This document shows, one piece after another, positions 47,453 through 57,762 of a stretch of DNA of 64,000 bases (position 1 is its first letter; every line of letters begins with the position of its first letter). A program made the translations under genes and the position numbers. The DNA comes from Streptomyces antimycoticus (GTDB lineage: Bacteria > Actinomycetota > Actinomycetes > Streptomycetales > Streptomycetaceae): positions 4,960,001-5,024,000 of the forward strand of contig NZ_BJHV01000001.1 in NCBI RefSeq assembly GCF_005405925.1, given 5' to 3'. The notes beneath the pieces are model-generated. The model did not search any database. It had not been told where the DNA came from and saw nothing but the letters and a program-made list of their open reading frames with translations.

Positions 47453-47564
47453 CCGTCCATTATCCGCGCGCCGCCCGCTTCTGGGCCGGACAGGTGGTTC
47501 TGGCAGACCCAGGTTGAGCCGGGCCTGGTGAGGTGTCCGCCCGGACCCGAGGCTGAAGGCGCAC

Positions 47565-47640
47565 AGGGCCATGGACAGCAGACGCCATGGACAGCAGAGA
47601 CCGGCCATGGACAGCAGACGCCATGGAAATCAGCGGAAGG
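47565..47640. repeat. ATGGACAGCAGACGCC tandem repeat before the reductase
   Basis: CCATGGACAGCAGACGCC and close variants recur three times in the divergent gap, together with a CCATGG core each time. This could be a set of operator sites. Confidence 0.6.
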
Positions 47641-47648
47641 CACCAGCC

Positions 47649-48674
47649 ATGAAGCGCAGGATCCTCGGTGGGACGGGCATCTCGGTGAGCGAGTACGCCC
47701 TGGGCGCGATGATGTTCGGCGCCATCGGCAACCCCGACCACGACGACTCGGTACGGATCATCCACCGCGCCCTCGACGCGGGCATCAACTTCGTCGACAC
47801 CGCCGACGTCTACTCCGAGGGCGAGTCCGAGGAGATCGTCGGCAAGGCCCTCAAGGGCCGCCGCGAGGACATCGTCCTGGCCACCAAGGCCCATTTCCCG
47901 ATGGGCGAGGACCCCAATGAGGGCGGCAACTCACGGCGCTGGATCACCCAGGAGATCGAGTACAGCCTACGCCGCCTGGGCACGGACTACATCGACCTCT
48001 ACCAGATCCACCGGCCGGACCCCACGACGGACATCGACGAGACGCTGTCGGTCCTGTCCGATCTGGTCCGGGCGGGCAAGGTGCGCGCCGTCGGGTCCTC
48101 CACCTTCCCGGCCGAACAGATCGTGGAGGCCCAGTGGGTCTCCGACCGGCGCGGGCATGTGCGGTTCCGCAGCGAGCAGCCGCCGTACTCGATCCTGGCG
48201 CGGGGCGTGGAGGCGGCGGTGCTGCCGACCGCGCAGAAGTACGGGATGGGCGTGCTGAGCTGGGGCCCGCTCTCCGCGGGCTGGCTCACGGGCCGCTACA
48301 CCAAGGCGTCCGACGTCGATCTGTCGGGCGGCCGGGCGGCCGTGGAGAAGGACAAGTTCGACCCCTCGCTGCCCGGCAACGCGCGCAAGCTGGAGGCGGT
48401 CGGCGCGCTGTCCGAGCTGGCCTCCGACGCCGGGCTCTCGCTGCCGCATCTGGCCATCGCCTTCGTACGGGCCCATCCGGCCATCACCTCGGTGATCATC
48501 GGCCCGCGCACCATGGAGCAGCTGGAGGATCTGCTCGCCGGGTCCGAGGTGGAGCTGAGCCAGGACGTCCTGGACCGGATCGACGAGATCGTCCCGCCGG
48601 GCACCGACCTCAACCGGGACGACAGCTACTACCTGCCGCCGGCGCTCGCGGACAAGAGCCTGCGCCGCCGCTGA
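47649..48674 (+). CDS. Aldo/keto reductase
   Basis: The 341-aa TIM-barrel NADPH enzyme shows the tetrad region: FVDTADVYSEGESEEIVG (Asp, Tyr), IVLATKAHF (Lys) and DYIDLYQIHRPDP (His). The C-terminal cofactor site SVIIGPRTMEQLEDLL is present. ATG 47649 follows GGAAGG. The XRE regulator beside it is its probable repressor or activator. Confidence 0.94.
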   Translation: MKRRILGGTGISVSEYALGAMMFGAIGNPDHDDSVRIIHRALDAGINFVDTADVYSEGESEEIVGKALKGRREDIVLATKAHFPMGEDPNEGGNSRRWITQEIEYSLRRLGTDYIDLYQIHRPDPTTDIDETLSVLSDLVRAGKVRAVGSSTFPAEQIVEAQWVSDRRGHVRFRSEQPPYSILARGVEAAVLPTAQKYGMGVLSWGPLSAGWLTGRYTKASDVDLSGGRAAVEKDKFDPSLPGNARKLEAVGALSELASDAGLSLPHLAIAFVRAHPAITSVIIGPRTMEQLEDLLAGSEVELSQDVLDRIDEIVPPGTDLNRDDSYYLPPALADKSLRRR

Positions 48675-48691
48675 CCGGTCCCGAGGGCGGT

Positions 48692-49141
48692 TCAGGACGG
48701 CCGCAGGGCGTGCAGCAGCGCGTCGACGAGCGTGCGGTCGTGGTCGTAGGAGAGGCGGAGGCGGGCCGCGTCCGGGGGCAGCCAGAGCAGGCGGTCGACC
48801 TCGCGGTTGGGTACGAAGGTCTCGTCGTCGACGGCCTCCGCCGCCCAGTAGCGGACCTCCTTGGGGCGGCCCTTGGCCATGTAGTGGAGGGTGGGCAGCA
48901 CCGCCCCCGGGGCGCAGCCCATACCGGTCTCCTCGACGACCTCGCGCACGGCGCCGTGCAGCGCGTCCTCGCCGGGCTTCAGCTTGCCCTTGGGGTGGGA
49001 CCAGTCGTCGTAGCGGGGGCGGTGGACGAGGGCGATCTCCAGCCCGCCGCCGTGCGGGGACCGTCGCCACAGCACACAGCCCGCCGCCAGAATCGTCCCG
49101 GTGTCCGCTCCCCCGTCACCACGGGAATCTGACCGGTTCAT
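48692..49141 (-). CDS. Nudix hydrolase (MutT1-like)
   Basis: The 149-aa protein contains the Nudix box GKLKPGEDALHGAVREVVEE followed by TGMG (GX5EX7REUXEEXGU), preceded by the MutT-like WSHPKGKLK. Relatives clean oxidised or damaged nucleotides, or act on diadenosine polyphosphates. Actinobacterial MutT1 can carry a C-terminal histidine-phosphatase domain; this protein lacks it. It sits beside the ppk-CHAD pair. Confidence 0.92.
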   Translation of the reverse strand: MNRSDSRGDGGADTGTILAAGCVLWRRSPHGGGLEIALVHRPRYDDWSHPKGKLKPGEDALHGAVREVVEETGMGCAPGAVLPTLHYMAKGRPKEVRYWAAEAVDDETFVPNREVDRLLWLPPDAARLRLSYDHDRTLVDALLHALRPS

Positions 49142-49224
49142 CCACCGTCTCCCTCCCCGGTCTCCGCCGCATTCTTCGTACGTATGCGTCGTCTCTTCCT
49201 ACCGCTCGCCCCGGGCGGCCGCCG

Positions 49225-50988
49225 TCAGGAGGCTCTGGTGGCCACGCGCCGCCAGATCCGGCCGAACGCGAAGCGGGCCGCCTCGACCTCATGCCGCTGA
49301 TCGGCGTGGAGCACGCCCAGCGCGTACGCCGTCGCCGGGGCGATCCGGGGCGTACGGGCGGCCGCCGCCGCGGCGGCGGCCGCCTCGGCCGCGTCGCGGT
49401 GGCGCTCCAGCGCCTGCCCGGCGGCCAGCAGCCGTACGGACAGCGGCGGCTCGGCGTCCGCGGGGCCGGACCCGGCCGGCCCGGACCCACCTGGCCCGCC
49501 TGCCCCGTCCGGCTGCTGCCACACCTGGTCGAGCACCTCCAGGGCGTACCGCCGCAGCCGCAGCAGATGGCGCACCTGGTGCCAGGGGGCGTCCTGGCGC
49601 TCGCTGGCGGGCGGGGCGTCCGCCGCCGAGGTCGCGGCCAGGCCGTGGACCAGCGCCTCCGCGTTGTACGGATGTCCGGCGCGGATCAGCGGCAGCGCCT
49701 CCACCGCCTCGGCCAGCCGCCGGTTCGCCAGTTCGGCGAGCGGCGGCAGCACCTGCCCGGCGGGGCGGGCGGCGTTGGCCTCGTCGAGCGGGGCGTCGGA
49801 GGCGAGCAGGGCGACGGTGTCGGCGACCGCGTGGAAACGGGAGGAGCCGAGCGCCTCCAGGGCCGCGGTGTGGGCCCGGGTCCGGGCCAGGGTGAGCTGG
49901 CGCTCCAGCAGCGCTCCGGCGCGGGCCGCGCCCACGGTCAGCGCCCCGCCGCGGGCCTCCTCCTCGGCACCGGCCCGCTGGTGGGCCGTGCCCGGCCGGC
50001 CGGGCCGGTCGGTCTTCTCGCCCTTGGCGGTCCGGCCGCTCTTGTCACCGCGCTCGCCACGCCGCCGTCCGGCCGCCCGGGCCTCGTCCCCGGACGTTCC
50101 GGCCGCGCCCTCGGCGCCGCCGCCCGGATCGGCCGGACCGGACCGCGCACCCTGCCCCCCGACAGGGTCCGCGGCTCCGCTTCCCGGCGCACCGGCGGCC
50201 AGGGAGACACTGCGGCGCGCGGCACGGGTGGAACGGGGCGGGGCGGCGGCGGCAGTACCTGCAGCGCCTGCGGTACCTGCAGCGCCTGCGGCCCCTCCGG
50301 CGCCCGCGGTGCCGGAGGGGCCGCGGGCGCCGTCGACCGCGACCGTGACCCCGCCGCGCGCGGTGCGCGCCGCGCTCATGGCATGCGCGCCGTTCGTGGC
50401 GGCCTCGGCGGGCCACTCACCGGAGCTCGCGGACTCGGCGGCCGTCCCCTCTCCCTGCGACGACCGGTCCGAGGGCCCGCCCGCGCCCGAGAGCCGGTAC
50501 AGGGCGCCGCGCAGCCGGTCCAGCCGCTCCGCGTAGGCGTGCTCCCGCGCCAGCGTGCCCGACAGCCAGGCCAGCTCGGTCCGCAGCTCATCGGACCAGG
50601 CCGTATCGGTGAGCGGGCGGTAGACGTAGAGTGCGCCGCTGATCCGCCGTGCGGCGCGGCGCAGCAGCCGGGCGGCCTCGGCCGCCTCCTGCACATCGGA
50701 GCCGCTCTCGCGGTGCAGCCGCAGGCTGCGGAGGAAGTCCCCGGCCTGGGCGTGCAGATACGCCGACAGCACCTCACCGGCCGTCGCCGACTCCCACGAA
50801 GGTGCCGCCTCGGCCCCCGCCGCCCGCTCCGCCGTCCCCCGGTCCGTCGTCACACCCCGGTCCGTCGTCACACCGCGCTCCGGCACACCCCGGTCCGTCA
50901 TGCCGTCCGCCCCTGGGCAGGGCGGGGCGGCGGCCGGATCCGCGGCGCCCGTCATCCCGGCCGGTGACAGGTCATGTCGTTGAACCAC
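49225..50988 (-). CDS. CHAD-domain protein with low-complexity insert
   Basis: CHAD (conserved histidine alpha-helical domain) binds polyphosphate through basic and histidine residues. The 587-aa protein has one helical half around residues 55-165 ([20 protein letters not shown]) and a second from about 350 ([40 protein letters not shown]). Between them lie about 160 Gly/Ala/Arg-rich residues. GTG 50988 follows GGAGG at 8 nt and overlaps the ppk stop by 17 nt, so it is coupled to ppk. Confidence 0.88.
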   Translation of the reverse strand: MVQRHDLSPAGMTGAADPAAAPPCPGADGMTDRGVPERGVTTDRGVTTDRGTAERAAGAEAAPSWESATAGEVLSAYLHAQAGDFLRSLRLHRESGSDVQEAAEAARLLRRAARRISGALYVYRPLTDTAWSDELRTELAWLSGTLAREHAYAERLDRLRGALYRLSGAGGPSDRSSQGEGTAAESASSGEWPAEAATNGAHAMSAARTARGGVTVAVDGARGPSGTAGAGGAAGAAGTAGAAGTAAAAPPRSTRAARRSVSLAAGAPGSGAADPVGGQGARSGPADPGGGAEGAAGTSGDEARAAGRRRGERGDKSGRTAKGEKTDRPGRPGTAHQRAGAEEEARGGALTVGAARAGALLERQLTLARTRAHTAALEALGSSRFHAVADTVALLASDAPLDEANAARPAGQVLPPLAELANRRLAEAVEALPLIRAGHPYNAEALVHGLAATSAADAPPASERQDAPWHQVRHLLRLRRYALEVLDQVWQQPDGAGGPGGSGPAGSGPADAEPPLSVRLLAAGQALERHRDAAEAAAAAAAAARTPRIAPATAYALGVLHADQRHEVEAARFAFGRIWRRVATRAS

Positions 50989-53221
50989 GCCGTCGCCTCC
51001 GGGCGTCGATGAGCATCTCCTGAACGTTCCGCAGCGGCTGGCCTTCCGCGTCCGTCGCATGCCGTGTCCACTCGCCGTCCGGGCCCAGATGCCAGGAGGA
51101 GGTGGAGTCGGACATCCCGGTCTCCAGCAGGCGGTTGAGGGCGGCGCGGTGGCCGGGGTCGGTGACCCGCACCAGCGCCTCGATCCGGCGGTCGAGGTTG
51201 CGGTGCATCATGTCGGCGCTGCCGATCCACACCTCCGGCTCGCCGCCGTTACCGAACGCGAATACGCGCGAATGCTCCAGAAAGCGTCCGAGGACCGAGC
51301 GGACCCGGATGTTCTCCGAGAGCCCGGGGACGCCCGGCCGCAGCGCGCAGATGCCGCGCACCCACACATGGACCGGCACTCCGGCCTGCGAGGCCCGGTA
51401 GAGGGCGTCGACGACGGCCTCGTCGACCATCGAATTGACCTTGATCTTGACGTAGGACGGGCGCCCCGCCCGGTGGTGGGTGATCTCCTTGTTGATCCGG
51501 GTGATCAGCCCGTCGCGCAGCGACTTGGGGGCGACCAGCAGCCGCCGGTAGTTCTCCCGCCGGGAATAGCCGCTCAGCCGGTTGAAGAGGTCGGAGAGGT
51601 CCGCGCCGACCTGGGAGTTCGCCGTCAGCAGCCCCAGGTCCTCATACAGCCGGGCGGTCTTGGGGTGGTAGTTGCCGGTGCCCACATGCGAGTAGCGGGT
51701 CAGGGTGTCGCCCTCCTGGCGGACCACCAGCGACAGCTTGCAGTGGGTCTTCAGGCCGAGGAGGCCGTAGACGACATGGCAGCCGGCCTCTTCCAGCTTC
51801 CGCGCCCACTTGATGTTGGCGTGCTCGTCGAACCGCGCCTTGATCTCCACGAGCACCAGCACCTGCTTGCCCGACTCGGCGGCGTCTATCAGCGCGTCGA
51901 CGATCGGCGACTTGCCGGAGGTGCGATAGAGCGTCTGCTTGATCGCGAGCACGTCCGGATCGGCGGCCGCCTGCTCCAGGAACGCCTGCACGGAGGTGGA
52001 GAACGAGTCGTACGGGTGGTGGAGGAGGACGTCCCGCTCGCGCAGCGCCGCGAAGATGTCGGGCGGGGACGCGGACTCCACCTCGGCGAGATCCCGGTGG
52101 GTGCCCGCCACGAACTTGGGGTACTTCAGCTCCGGCCGGTCCAGCGCGGCTATCCCGAACAGCCCGGTGAGGTCGAGCGGCCCCGGCAGCGGATAGACCT
52201 CGGCGTCCGAGATCTTCAGCTCGCGCACCAGCAGGTCCAGCACATACGGGTCGATGGACTCCTCGACCTCCAGCCGCACCGGGGGCCCGAAGCGGCGGCG
52301 CAGCAGTTCCTTCTCCAGGGCCTGGAGGAGGTTCTCGGCGTCGTCCTCCTCGACCTCGAGGTCCTCGTTGCGCGTCACCCGGAACATGTGGTGCGCGAGC
52401 ACCTCCATCCCCGGGAAGAGCGCCTCCAGATGCGCCGCGATCACGTCCTCCAGCGGCACATACCGCTGCGGCGCCGCCTCCAGGAACCGGGAGAGCGACG
52501 GCGGGACCTTCACACGTGCGAAGTGATCATGCCCGCTCACGGGGTTGCGCACCACGACCGCGAGATTGAGCGAAAGCCCCGAAATATAGGGGAAGGGGTG
52601 CGCCGGGTCCACCGCGAGCGGGGTCAGCACGGGGAAGATCTGCTGCCGGAAGAGGGTGAAGAGGCGGGACTGCTCCTTCTCGGTCAGATCCGGCCAGCGG
52701 ACCAGATGGATGCCCTCCTCCGCGAGCGCCGGGGCGACGTCCTGCTGATAGCAGGCGGCGTGCCGGGCCATGAGCTCACGGGACCGGTTCCAGATCAGAT
52801 CCAGCACCTCGCGCGGCTGCAGCCCGGAGGCCGAGCGGGTGGCGACCCCGGTCGCGATGCGCCGCTTGAGGCCGGCGACCCGCACCATGAAGAACTCGTC
52901 CAGATTGCTGGCGAAGATCGCCAGGAAGTTGGCCCGCTCCAGCAGCGGGGTGGAGGGGTCCTCGGCCAGCTCCAGCACCCGCTCGTTGAACGCCAGCCAG
53001 CTGCGCTCCCGGTCCAGGAACCGCCCCTGCGGCAGCTCCCCGCCCACCAGGTCGGGCCCGGCCCCCTCCTCGTACGAGTCCAGGTCGGCGTCGAGGTCGG
53101 GGTCGAGCGAGCGCACCGGTGGCGCGGCCACAGCACGCGGCCGATGGGCCGCGATGGACCCGACCGAGGGCTGGCGCTGGGGCTGGGGGGAAACCGATGC
53201 CTGACCGCTGCTGTCGCTCAT
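50972..53221 (-). CDS. ppk: Polyphosphate kinase
   Basis: Ppk reversibly polymerises the gamma-phosphate of ATP into polyphosphate. The 749-aa protein has the N-terminal, head and two PLD-like domains. The autophosphorylated histidine is in [20 protein letters not shown] (His about 512), with the second His in the C-terminal domain. ATG 53221 is chosen (MSDSSGQ); no strong ribosome site is visible. It is followed by an overlapping CHAD gene, a pairing that suggests a polyphosphate-binding partner. Confidence 0.96.
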   Translation of the reverse strand: MSDSSGQASVSPQPQRQPSVGSIAAHRPRAVAAPPVRSLDPDLDADLDSYEEGAGPDLVGGELPQGRFLDRERSWLAFNERVLELAEDPSTPLLERANFLAIFASNLDEFFMVRVAGLKRRIATGVATRSASGLQPREVLDLIWNRSRELMARHAACYQQDVAPALAEEGIHLVRWPDLTEKEQSRLFTLFRQQIFPVLTPLAVDPAHPFPYISGLSLNLAVVVRNPVSGHDHFARVKVPPSLSRFLEAAPQRYVPLEDVIAAHLEALFPGMEVLAHHMFRVTRNEDLEVEEDDAENLLQALEKELLRRRFGPPVRLEVEESIDPYVLDLLVRELKISDAEVYPLPGPLDLTGLFGIAALDRPELKYPKFVAGTHRDLAEVESASPPDIFAALRERDVLLHHPYDSFSTSVQAFLEQAAADPDVLAIKQTLYRTSGKSPIVDALIDAAESGKQVLVLVEIKARFDEHANIKWARKLEEAGCHVVYGLLGLKTHCKLSLVVRQEGDTLTRYSHVGTGNYHPKTARLYEDLGLLTANSQVGADLSDLFNRLSGYSRRENYRRLLVAPKSLRDGLITRINKEITHHRAGRPSYVKIKVNSMVDEAVVDALYRASQAGVPVHVWVRGICALRPGVPGLSENIRVRSVLGRFLEHSRVFAFGNGGEPEVWIGSADMMHRNLDRRIEALVRVTDPGHRAALNRLLETGMSDSTSSWHLGPDGEWTRHATDAEGQPLRNVQEMLIDARRRRRGSTT

Positions 53222-53395
53222 GAATTCATTGTTCCGCGCCGGAGGCGAAGACGGCGTGGCGGAAGCTGGTGCGGAAACGGCACGGAGCCTCCGGTTCGAC
53301 GAATTCGGCACAGCGGGCTGCATTCAGTGATGCTCGCAACCAAGGTTGAATCGCCGGTAACGGACACATGGCGCGTAGGAAATCGGGACCCATCC

Positions 53396-53451
53396 CCCAG
53401 GGGTCCGACCCCCTGGGGTTCCGCCCTCTTGAGCCCCCGGGCCGGGGGCTC
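53396..53451. terminator. Hairpins between ppk start and mshD stop
   Basis: Two palindromes follow one another: CCCCAGGGG ... CCCCTGGGG-like at 53396-53419, and GAGCCCCCG ggc CGGGGGCTC at 53432-53452. The second abuts the mshD stop and probably terminates mshD. Confidence 0.6.
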
Positions 53452-53453
53452 GC

Positions 53454-54386
53454 TCAGGTCTCGGTCCGGTACATCAGGTCCGTCTCATGGGTGACGAAGC
53501 CGAGCCGTTCGTAGACCGCGACCGCGGCGAAGTTGTCGGCGTCCACATAGAGCATCGCGGTCGGCAGCCCCTGGGCGGCAAGGTGCCGCAGCCCGACCGA
53601 CGTGAGCGCCTTACCGAGCCCGCCACCCTGCGCGTCCGGCCGCACGCCCACGACGTACACCTCCCCCAGCCGCTCCTCGGCATGCACCTTGGTCCAGTGG
53701 AAGCCGACGATCTGCCCCTCGCGCTCGGCCAGGAAGAACCCCGCCGGATCGAACCACGGCTCGCTCTTACGGTCGTCGAGGTCACGCTGGGTGAGTGAGC
53801 CCTGCTCGGGGTGGTGGGCGAAGGCCGCCGCGTTCGCCGCCAGCCAGGCGGCGTCGTCCTCACCGGGCCGGAAGGTCCGTACGGTCACGCCCTTGGGCCA
53901 TGCGGGCTCCGCGAGGCCCAGCTCCGCGAGCGACCCCAGGGGCCGGCGCATCTGGCGCAGCTCCCGGAACAGCGTCAACCCCAGCACCTGCGCCAGATGG
54001 CGCGCCGAGGCATGCCCCCCGTGCGCCCACACCCGCAGCCGCTTCCCCGATTCCCTCAGCAGGGTCACTCCCAGCGCCCGGCCATGCCCCTGCCCGCGGT
54101 GCGCCGGGTGCACGACCAGCTCGGCGGCCGGGGCCTCCACCGGGTCGGTGTCCTCAAGCTGCGCGTATCCCACCAGCTCCCCGCTCGGCTCCCGCAGCAC
54201 CAGATGCCGCACCCCCTCCCGCCGCCCCCGCAGCTGCAGCCGCCCCTGCTCGGACACGGCCTGCTGACCATCGGCGTGCGCGGACTCCGCGACCAGCCGC
54301 AGCACATCCTGCGCCTCGGTGGGCGTCAGCTCCTCCAGCACATCGAGCCGCCGGGCACCGGATGTCTCGTTCACCACGTCATTCAT
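53454..54386 (-). CDS. mshD: Mycothiol acetyltransferase MshD
   Basis: MshD acetylates the cysteine amine of Cys-GlcN-Ins to finish mycothiol. The 310-aa protein is two fused GNAT domains: the first with ELVVHPAHRGQGHGRALGVT, the second with the CoA loop VVGVRPDAQGGGLGKALTSV and VYERLGFVTHETDLMY at the end. ATG 54386 (MNDVVNET) is the conserved start. It diverges from the nucleotidase gene. Confidence 0.95.
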   Translation of the reverse strand: MNDVVNETSGARRLDVLEELTPTEAQDVLRLVAESAHADGQQAVSEQGRLQLRGRREGVRHLVLREPSGELVGYAQLEDTDPVEAPAAELVVHPAHRGQGHGRALGVTLLRESGKRLRVWAHGGHASARHLAQVLGLTLFRELRQMRRPLGSLAELGLAEPAWPKGVTVRTFRPGEDDAAWLAANAAAFAHHPEQGSLTQRDLDDRKSEPWFDPAGFFLAEREGQIVGFHWTKVHAEERLGEVYVVGVRPDAQGGGLGKALTSVGLRHLAAQGLPTAMLYVDADNFAAVAVYERLGFVTHETDLMYRTET

Positions 54387-54581
54387 GGGGCCGAGCCTAC
54401 GGCGGCCCCCTTGTGCGGCAAGCCGCTGCACAATTTCGTACCGGCGAGTCACCCGGCTGACCCATCGGACCACCCCGTCGACGACCGGCCATCAGCTCTT
54501 CACCTCATCCCCCTGCCCCGCTACGCGCGTTGACCGTAAGCTGCGCCCCACCATCCATCACGGGGCACACAAGGGGACGAC

Positions 54582-56402
54582 ATGCCAGCGAGACCTCAAC
54601 GGCGCGGGGCGGCACGCCGGTTGGCCACGGGAGTCGCGGTGCTGGCCGCCGCGGCCGGGGTGCTGACCGCCGTGGGCCCGGCGGGCGCGGACACCGCCGC
54701 CGCCTCGGACAAGCACCGGCCCGGGCGCACCGTCGACGTACAGCTGCTGTCCTTCAACGACCTGCACGGAAACCTGGAGCCCCCGCAGGGCTCCTCCGGC
54801 ACCGTCACCGAGACCCAGCCGGACGGCACCACCAAGACCATCCCGGCGGGTGGGGCCGAATACCTGGCCGCCTCCCTCCGTAACGCCCGTAAGGGCCACG
54901 ACTACTCCGTCACCGCCGCCGGCGGCGACATGATCGGCGCCAGCCCGCTGCTGTCCGGCCTCTTCCACGACGAGCCGACCATCGAGGCGCTCAACAAGCT
55001 GGACCTCGACGTCACCGCGGTCGGCAACCATGAATTCGACGAGGGCCGCGCCGAGCTGAGCCGGATTCAGAACGGCGGGTGCCACCCCAAGGAGGGCTGC
55101 TACGAGAAGGGCAAGACCTTCCCGGGCGCCGACTTCCCCTACCTCGCCGCGAACGTCACCGACGAGAAGACCGGCAAGCCCATCCTCAAGCCCTACACCG
55201 TGTGGAAGCACAAGGGCGTGAAGATCGGCTTCATCGGGGTCACCCTGGAGGGCACCCCGGACATCGTCACCGCCGAGGGCGTCAAGGGCCTGAAGTTCCA
55301 CGACGAGGTCGAGACGGTCAACAAGTACGCCAAGGAGCTGCAGCGCGAGGGCGTGAAGTCGATCGTCGCGCTCATCCACGAGGGCGGGCTGCCCGCCTCC
55401 GCCTCGTACAACGACGACTGCGACAACGGCGGTGCGGGCAAGGGCATCTCCGGCCCCATCGTCGACATCGCCAAGAACATCTCACCCACGGTCGACGCCC
55501 TGGTCACCGGCCACACCCACCAGGCGTACACCTGCACCATCCCGGACCCGTCCGGCACCCCGCGCACGGTGACCTCCGCGGCCTCCTTCGGCCGTCTCTA
55601 CACGGACACCACGCTCACCTACGACCGCCGCACCGGCGACATCGTGCGGACGAACGTGAAGGGCGCCGACGCGGCGAACCACGTCGTCGACCGCGACCAG
55701 CCCAAGGCCCCCGACATGACCTCGCTCATCGGGCGCTGGAACAAGCTGGCCGCCCCGATCGCCAACAAGCCGGTCGGCTACATCTCCGCCGACGTCAACG
55801 GCCGCGGCTCCACCGCGTACGAGACGCCCCTGGGCGACGTCATCGCCGACGGCCAGCTCGAAGCGCTCTCCCCGGCTGACAAGGGCGGCGCCCAACTCGC
55901 CTTCATGAACCCCGGCGGCATCCGCTCCGACCTCGCCCACAAGGCGTCGGGCAGTGAGGGCGACGGGGTGGTGACCTACGGCGAGGCGTTCACCGTCCAG
56001 CCGTTCACCAACATGATGAACGTGATCGACCTGACCGGCTCCCAGCTCATCTCCGCGCTCCAGCAGCAGGTCAGCGGCTCCAACGAGGCATCCCCGAAGA
56101 TCCTCCAGGTCTCCAAGAGCCTCACCTACACCCTGGATCTGACCAAGTCCGGCAAGGACCGGATCGTCACGGACACGGTGAAGCTGAACGGTGAGCCGAT
56201 CGACCCCGCCAAGACCTACCGGGTCGCGATGAACGAGTTCCTCGCGGGCGGCGGCGACGGCTTCCCCGCCTTCAAGGACGGCAAGAACAAGCTCGTCGGC
56301 GCCTCCGACCTGGACGCGTTCACGGCCTACCTGGGCGCGCACTCGTCGCAGTCCTCGCCGCTGGACCCGCCGAAGGCGGACCGCATCACGATCGTGAAGT
56401 AG
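54582..56402 (+). CDS. Secreted 5'-nucleotidase / metallophosphoesterase (UshA-like)
   Basis: The 606-aa exported protein has a signal (RLATGVAVLAAAAGVLTAVG) and the dinuclear-metal motifs LLSFNDLHGNLEP, VGNHEFDEG and VTGHTHQ, then the C-terminal substrate domain (YGEAFTVQPFTNMMN, FLAGGGDGFPAF). It releases phosphate from extracellular nucleotides. Relatives are PhoP-regulated; an 11-nt-period weak PHO-like string (54446 on) is visible but not convincing. ATG 54582 follows AAGGGGA. Confidence 0.94.
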   Translation: MPARPQRRGAARRLATGVAVLAAAAGVLTAVGPAGADTAAASDKHRPGRTVDVQLLSFNDLHGNLEPPQGSSGTVTETQPDGTTKTIPAGGAEYLAASLRNARKGHDYSVTAAGGDMIGASPLLSGLFHDEPTIEALNKLDLDVTAVGNHEFDEGRAELSRIQNGGCHPKEGCYEKGKTFPGADFPYLAANVTDEKTGKPILKPYTVWKHKGVKIGFIGVTLEGTPDIVTAEGVKGLKFHDEVETVNKYAKELQREGVKSIVALIHEGGLPASASYNDDCDNGGAGKGISGPIVDIAKNISPTVDALVTGHTHQAYTCTIPDPSGTPRTVTSAASFGRLYTDTTLTYDRRTGDIVRTNVKGADAANHVVDRDQPKAPDMTSLIGRWNKLAAPIANKPVGYISADVNGRGSTAYETPLGDVIADGQLEALSPADKGGAQLAFMNPGGIRSDLAHKASGSEGDGVVTYGEAFTVQPFTNMMNVIDLTGSQLISALQQQVSGSNEASPKILQVSKSLTYTLDLTKSGKDRIVTDTVKLNGEPIDPAKTYRVAMNEFLAGGGDGFPAFKDGKNKLVGASDLDAFTAYLGAHSSQSSPLDPPKADRITIVK

Positions 56403-56418
56403 TCGCCCGACGCCTGCC

Positions 56419-56452
56419 GATGGCCCGGCCGCCACAAGCGGCCGAGCCATCG
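56419..56452 (+). terminator. Terminator of the nucleotidase
   Basis: GATGGC and GCCATC flank GGCCGC cacaa GCGGCC, giving a nearly continuous stem; convergent genes on both sides share it. Confidence 0.7.
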
Positions 56453-56457
56453 TCATG

Positions 56458-57642
56458 TCAGCGCAGCGCGGCCTCGATCAGATCGGCGGCCCGTCCGGTT
56501 CCGCCCTCGGCCCGCACCTCGTCCCGCAGCCGCGCCGAGACGCGCGCGACCTCCGGATCCGCGGTGAGCTCGGTCAGAGCGGCACGCAGCACCTCGGCGG
56601 TGGCATCCGCCGTGTCGATACGGCGGGCCACGCCCAGCTCCACCAGCCGGTCGGCGTTCATGGCCTGTTCGGCCCCCTGCGGCACGGCGATCATCGGACA
56701 GCCGGTGTACAGCCCCTCGTTGCTGCCGCCCATCCCCGCATGGGTGATGAACGCGTCGGCCCGCTCCAGAATCGCGAGCTGGGGCACCCAGTCGCGCACC
56801 TCGACATTGCCCGGGACCTCCCCCAGCTCACCGGGGTCGACGTACTTGCCGATCTGCAGCACGACATGCCACCCGGGCAGATCCCCGAAGGCCGCGACGC
56901 ACTCGCGGTAGAAGGCGGCCTGCCGGGTGTACGCCGAGCCCAGGGAGATCAGCAGCACCTTCTCCGCGTCGGCGGGGCGCTGCCACCCGCCCTGGTCGGC
57001 ACGGTCCCCGAGGCAGGGCCCGACGAACGTCACGACCTCGGTGTTCACCCGGTCCGCGTTCGGCTGCATCGCGCACGGGATGAGCGCGACACAGCTCGGC
57101 GGCATCCCGGAGAAGGCGTTCGGCTCCGTGGTGGTGGCGCCGGACTCCACGAGCCAGGTCGCGAACTTCTCCTGATATGCGTCCGCGCCGGGAAGGCTCA
57201 TGATCTGCGCCCCGATCTCGTCGTGGTAGCCCTCCCAGCCCACGATCGTCGGTGACAGCTGGACCAGCGGGCGCCCCTGCGCCTCGGCGAGCGCACGGGC
57301 GGCGTACGCGCCGATGTCGTACAGATACACATCGGCCGGGTCGCGGTCGTACACGGCGCGCAGTTGGGGCAGGACGCGGATGGCGTCGTCCAGGAACAGC
57401 GTCATCGCGGCGATCGGGTCCTCCGGCCAGTCGTTGTCGGCGACCGGGAGGGTGGACTCGAACGGCACGAACTCGGCGCCGGTCGGCTTGATGACGTCCG
57501 CCATGAAGGGGTCGTTGGCGTACGTCACCCGGTGCCCGCGAGCCACGAGCTCGCGGATGACCTCGAGGCTGGGGAGGGTGTGGCTGATGGCGGGGATGCC
57601 GACCATGGCGATATGGGCACGGCGACGGGACGGACGTGACAT
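56458..57642 (-). CDS. Macrolide-type glycosyltransferase (MGT family)
   Basis: The 394-aa GT-B, family 1 enzyme resembles macrolide-inactivating glycosyltransferases (OleD/Mgt). The catalytic His lies in MVGIPAISHTLPSLEVI (His21) and the donor signature is ITHAGMGGSNEGLYTGCPMI with VPQGAEQAMNADRLVELGVA. It adds a sugar from UDP-glucose or similar to a hydrophobic acceptor, a self-resistance function in antibiotic producers; the substrate here is unproven. Upstream is a short leader peptide and a nested inverted repeat placing the start codon under likely translational control. Confidence 0.9.
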   Translation of the reverse strand: MSRPSRRRAHIAMVGIPAISHTLPSLEVIRELVARGHRVTYANDPFMADVIKPTGAEFVPFESTLPVADNDWPEDPIAAMTLFLDDAIRVLPQLRAVYDRDPADVYLYDIGAYAARALAEAQGRPLVQLSPTIVGWEGYHDEIGAQIMSLPGADAYQEKFATWLVESGATTTEPNAFSGMPPSCVALIPCAMQPNADRVNTEVVTFVGPCLGDRADQGGWQRPADAEKVLLISLGSAYTRQAAFYRECVAAFGDLPGWHVVLQIGKYVDPGELGEVPGNVEVRDWVPQLAILERADAFITHAGMGGSNEGLYTGCPMIAVPQGAEQAMNADRLVELGVARRIDTADATAEVLRAALTELTADPEVARVSARLRDEVRAEGGTGRAADLIEAALR

Positions 57643-57762
57643 GAGAGATCACTCGTTTCAGGTCTACGGCGAGATGGACACGACGACCCGGCGCACGGGC
57701 GTGGTCACCGGTGCGCCGGAGAGAGCGGCGTGTCAGCCGTAGATCTGAAGAAACGAGTCCAT
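57643..57762 (-). promoter_or_regulatory. Leader-peptide translational attenuator of the glycosyltransferase
   Basis: Two arms pair: 57736-57758 (the leader codons) and 57651-57670, whose reverse complement GCCGTAGACCTGAAACGAGT matches the first but for one base and a 3-nt insertion. Inside them a second hairpin pairs CCGGCGCAC (57688-57696) with GTGCGCCGG (57711-57719). The downstream arm ends 8 nt before the start codon, so the pairing would hide the ribosome site. A ribosome stalled on the leader would free it. Confidence 0.7.
57733..57762 (-). CDS. Nine-residue leader peptide MDSFLQIYG
   Basis: ATG 57762 opens a 9-codon frame ending TGA at 57733, entirely inside the outer arm of the attenuator. 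Length, position and the coding/pairing overlap are like the leader peptides of inducible erm and similar macrolide-resistance genes, where a drug-bound ribosome stalls. No strong ribosome site precedes it; TACCGT 7 nt upstream could be a -10 box for a leaderless mRNA. No homology to a known leader is claimed. Confidence 0.6.
   Translation of the reverse strand: MDSFLQIYG

Noticed and set aside
54446..54490. PHO box in front of the 5'-nucleotidase gene
   Set aside because: An 11-nt period with ACCC-like words is visible but the GTTCACC consensus is too poor to list as a site.
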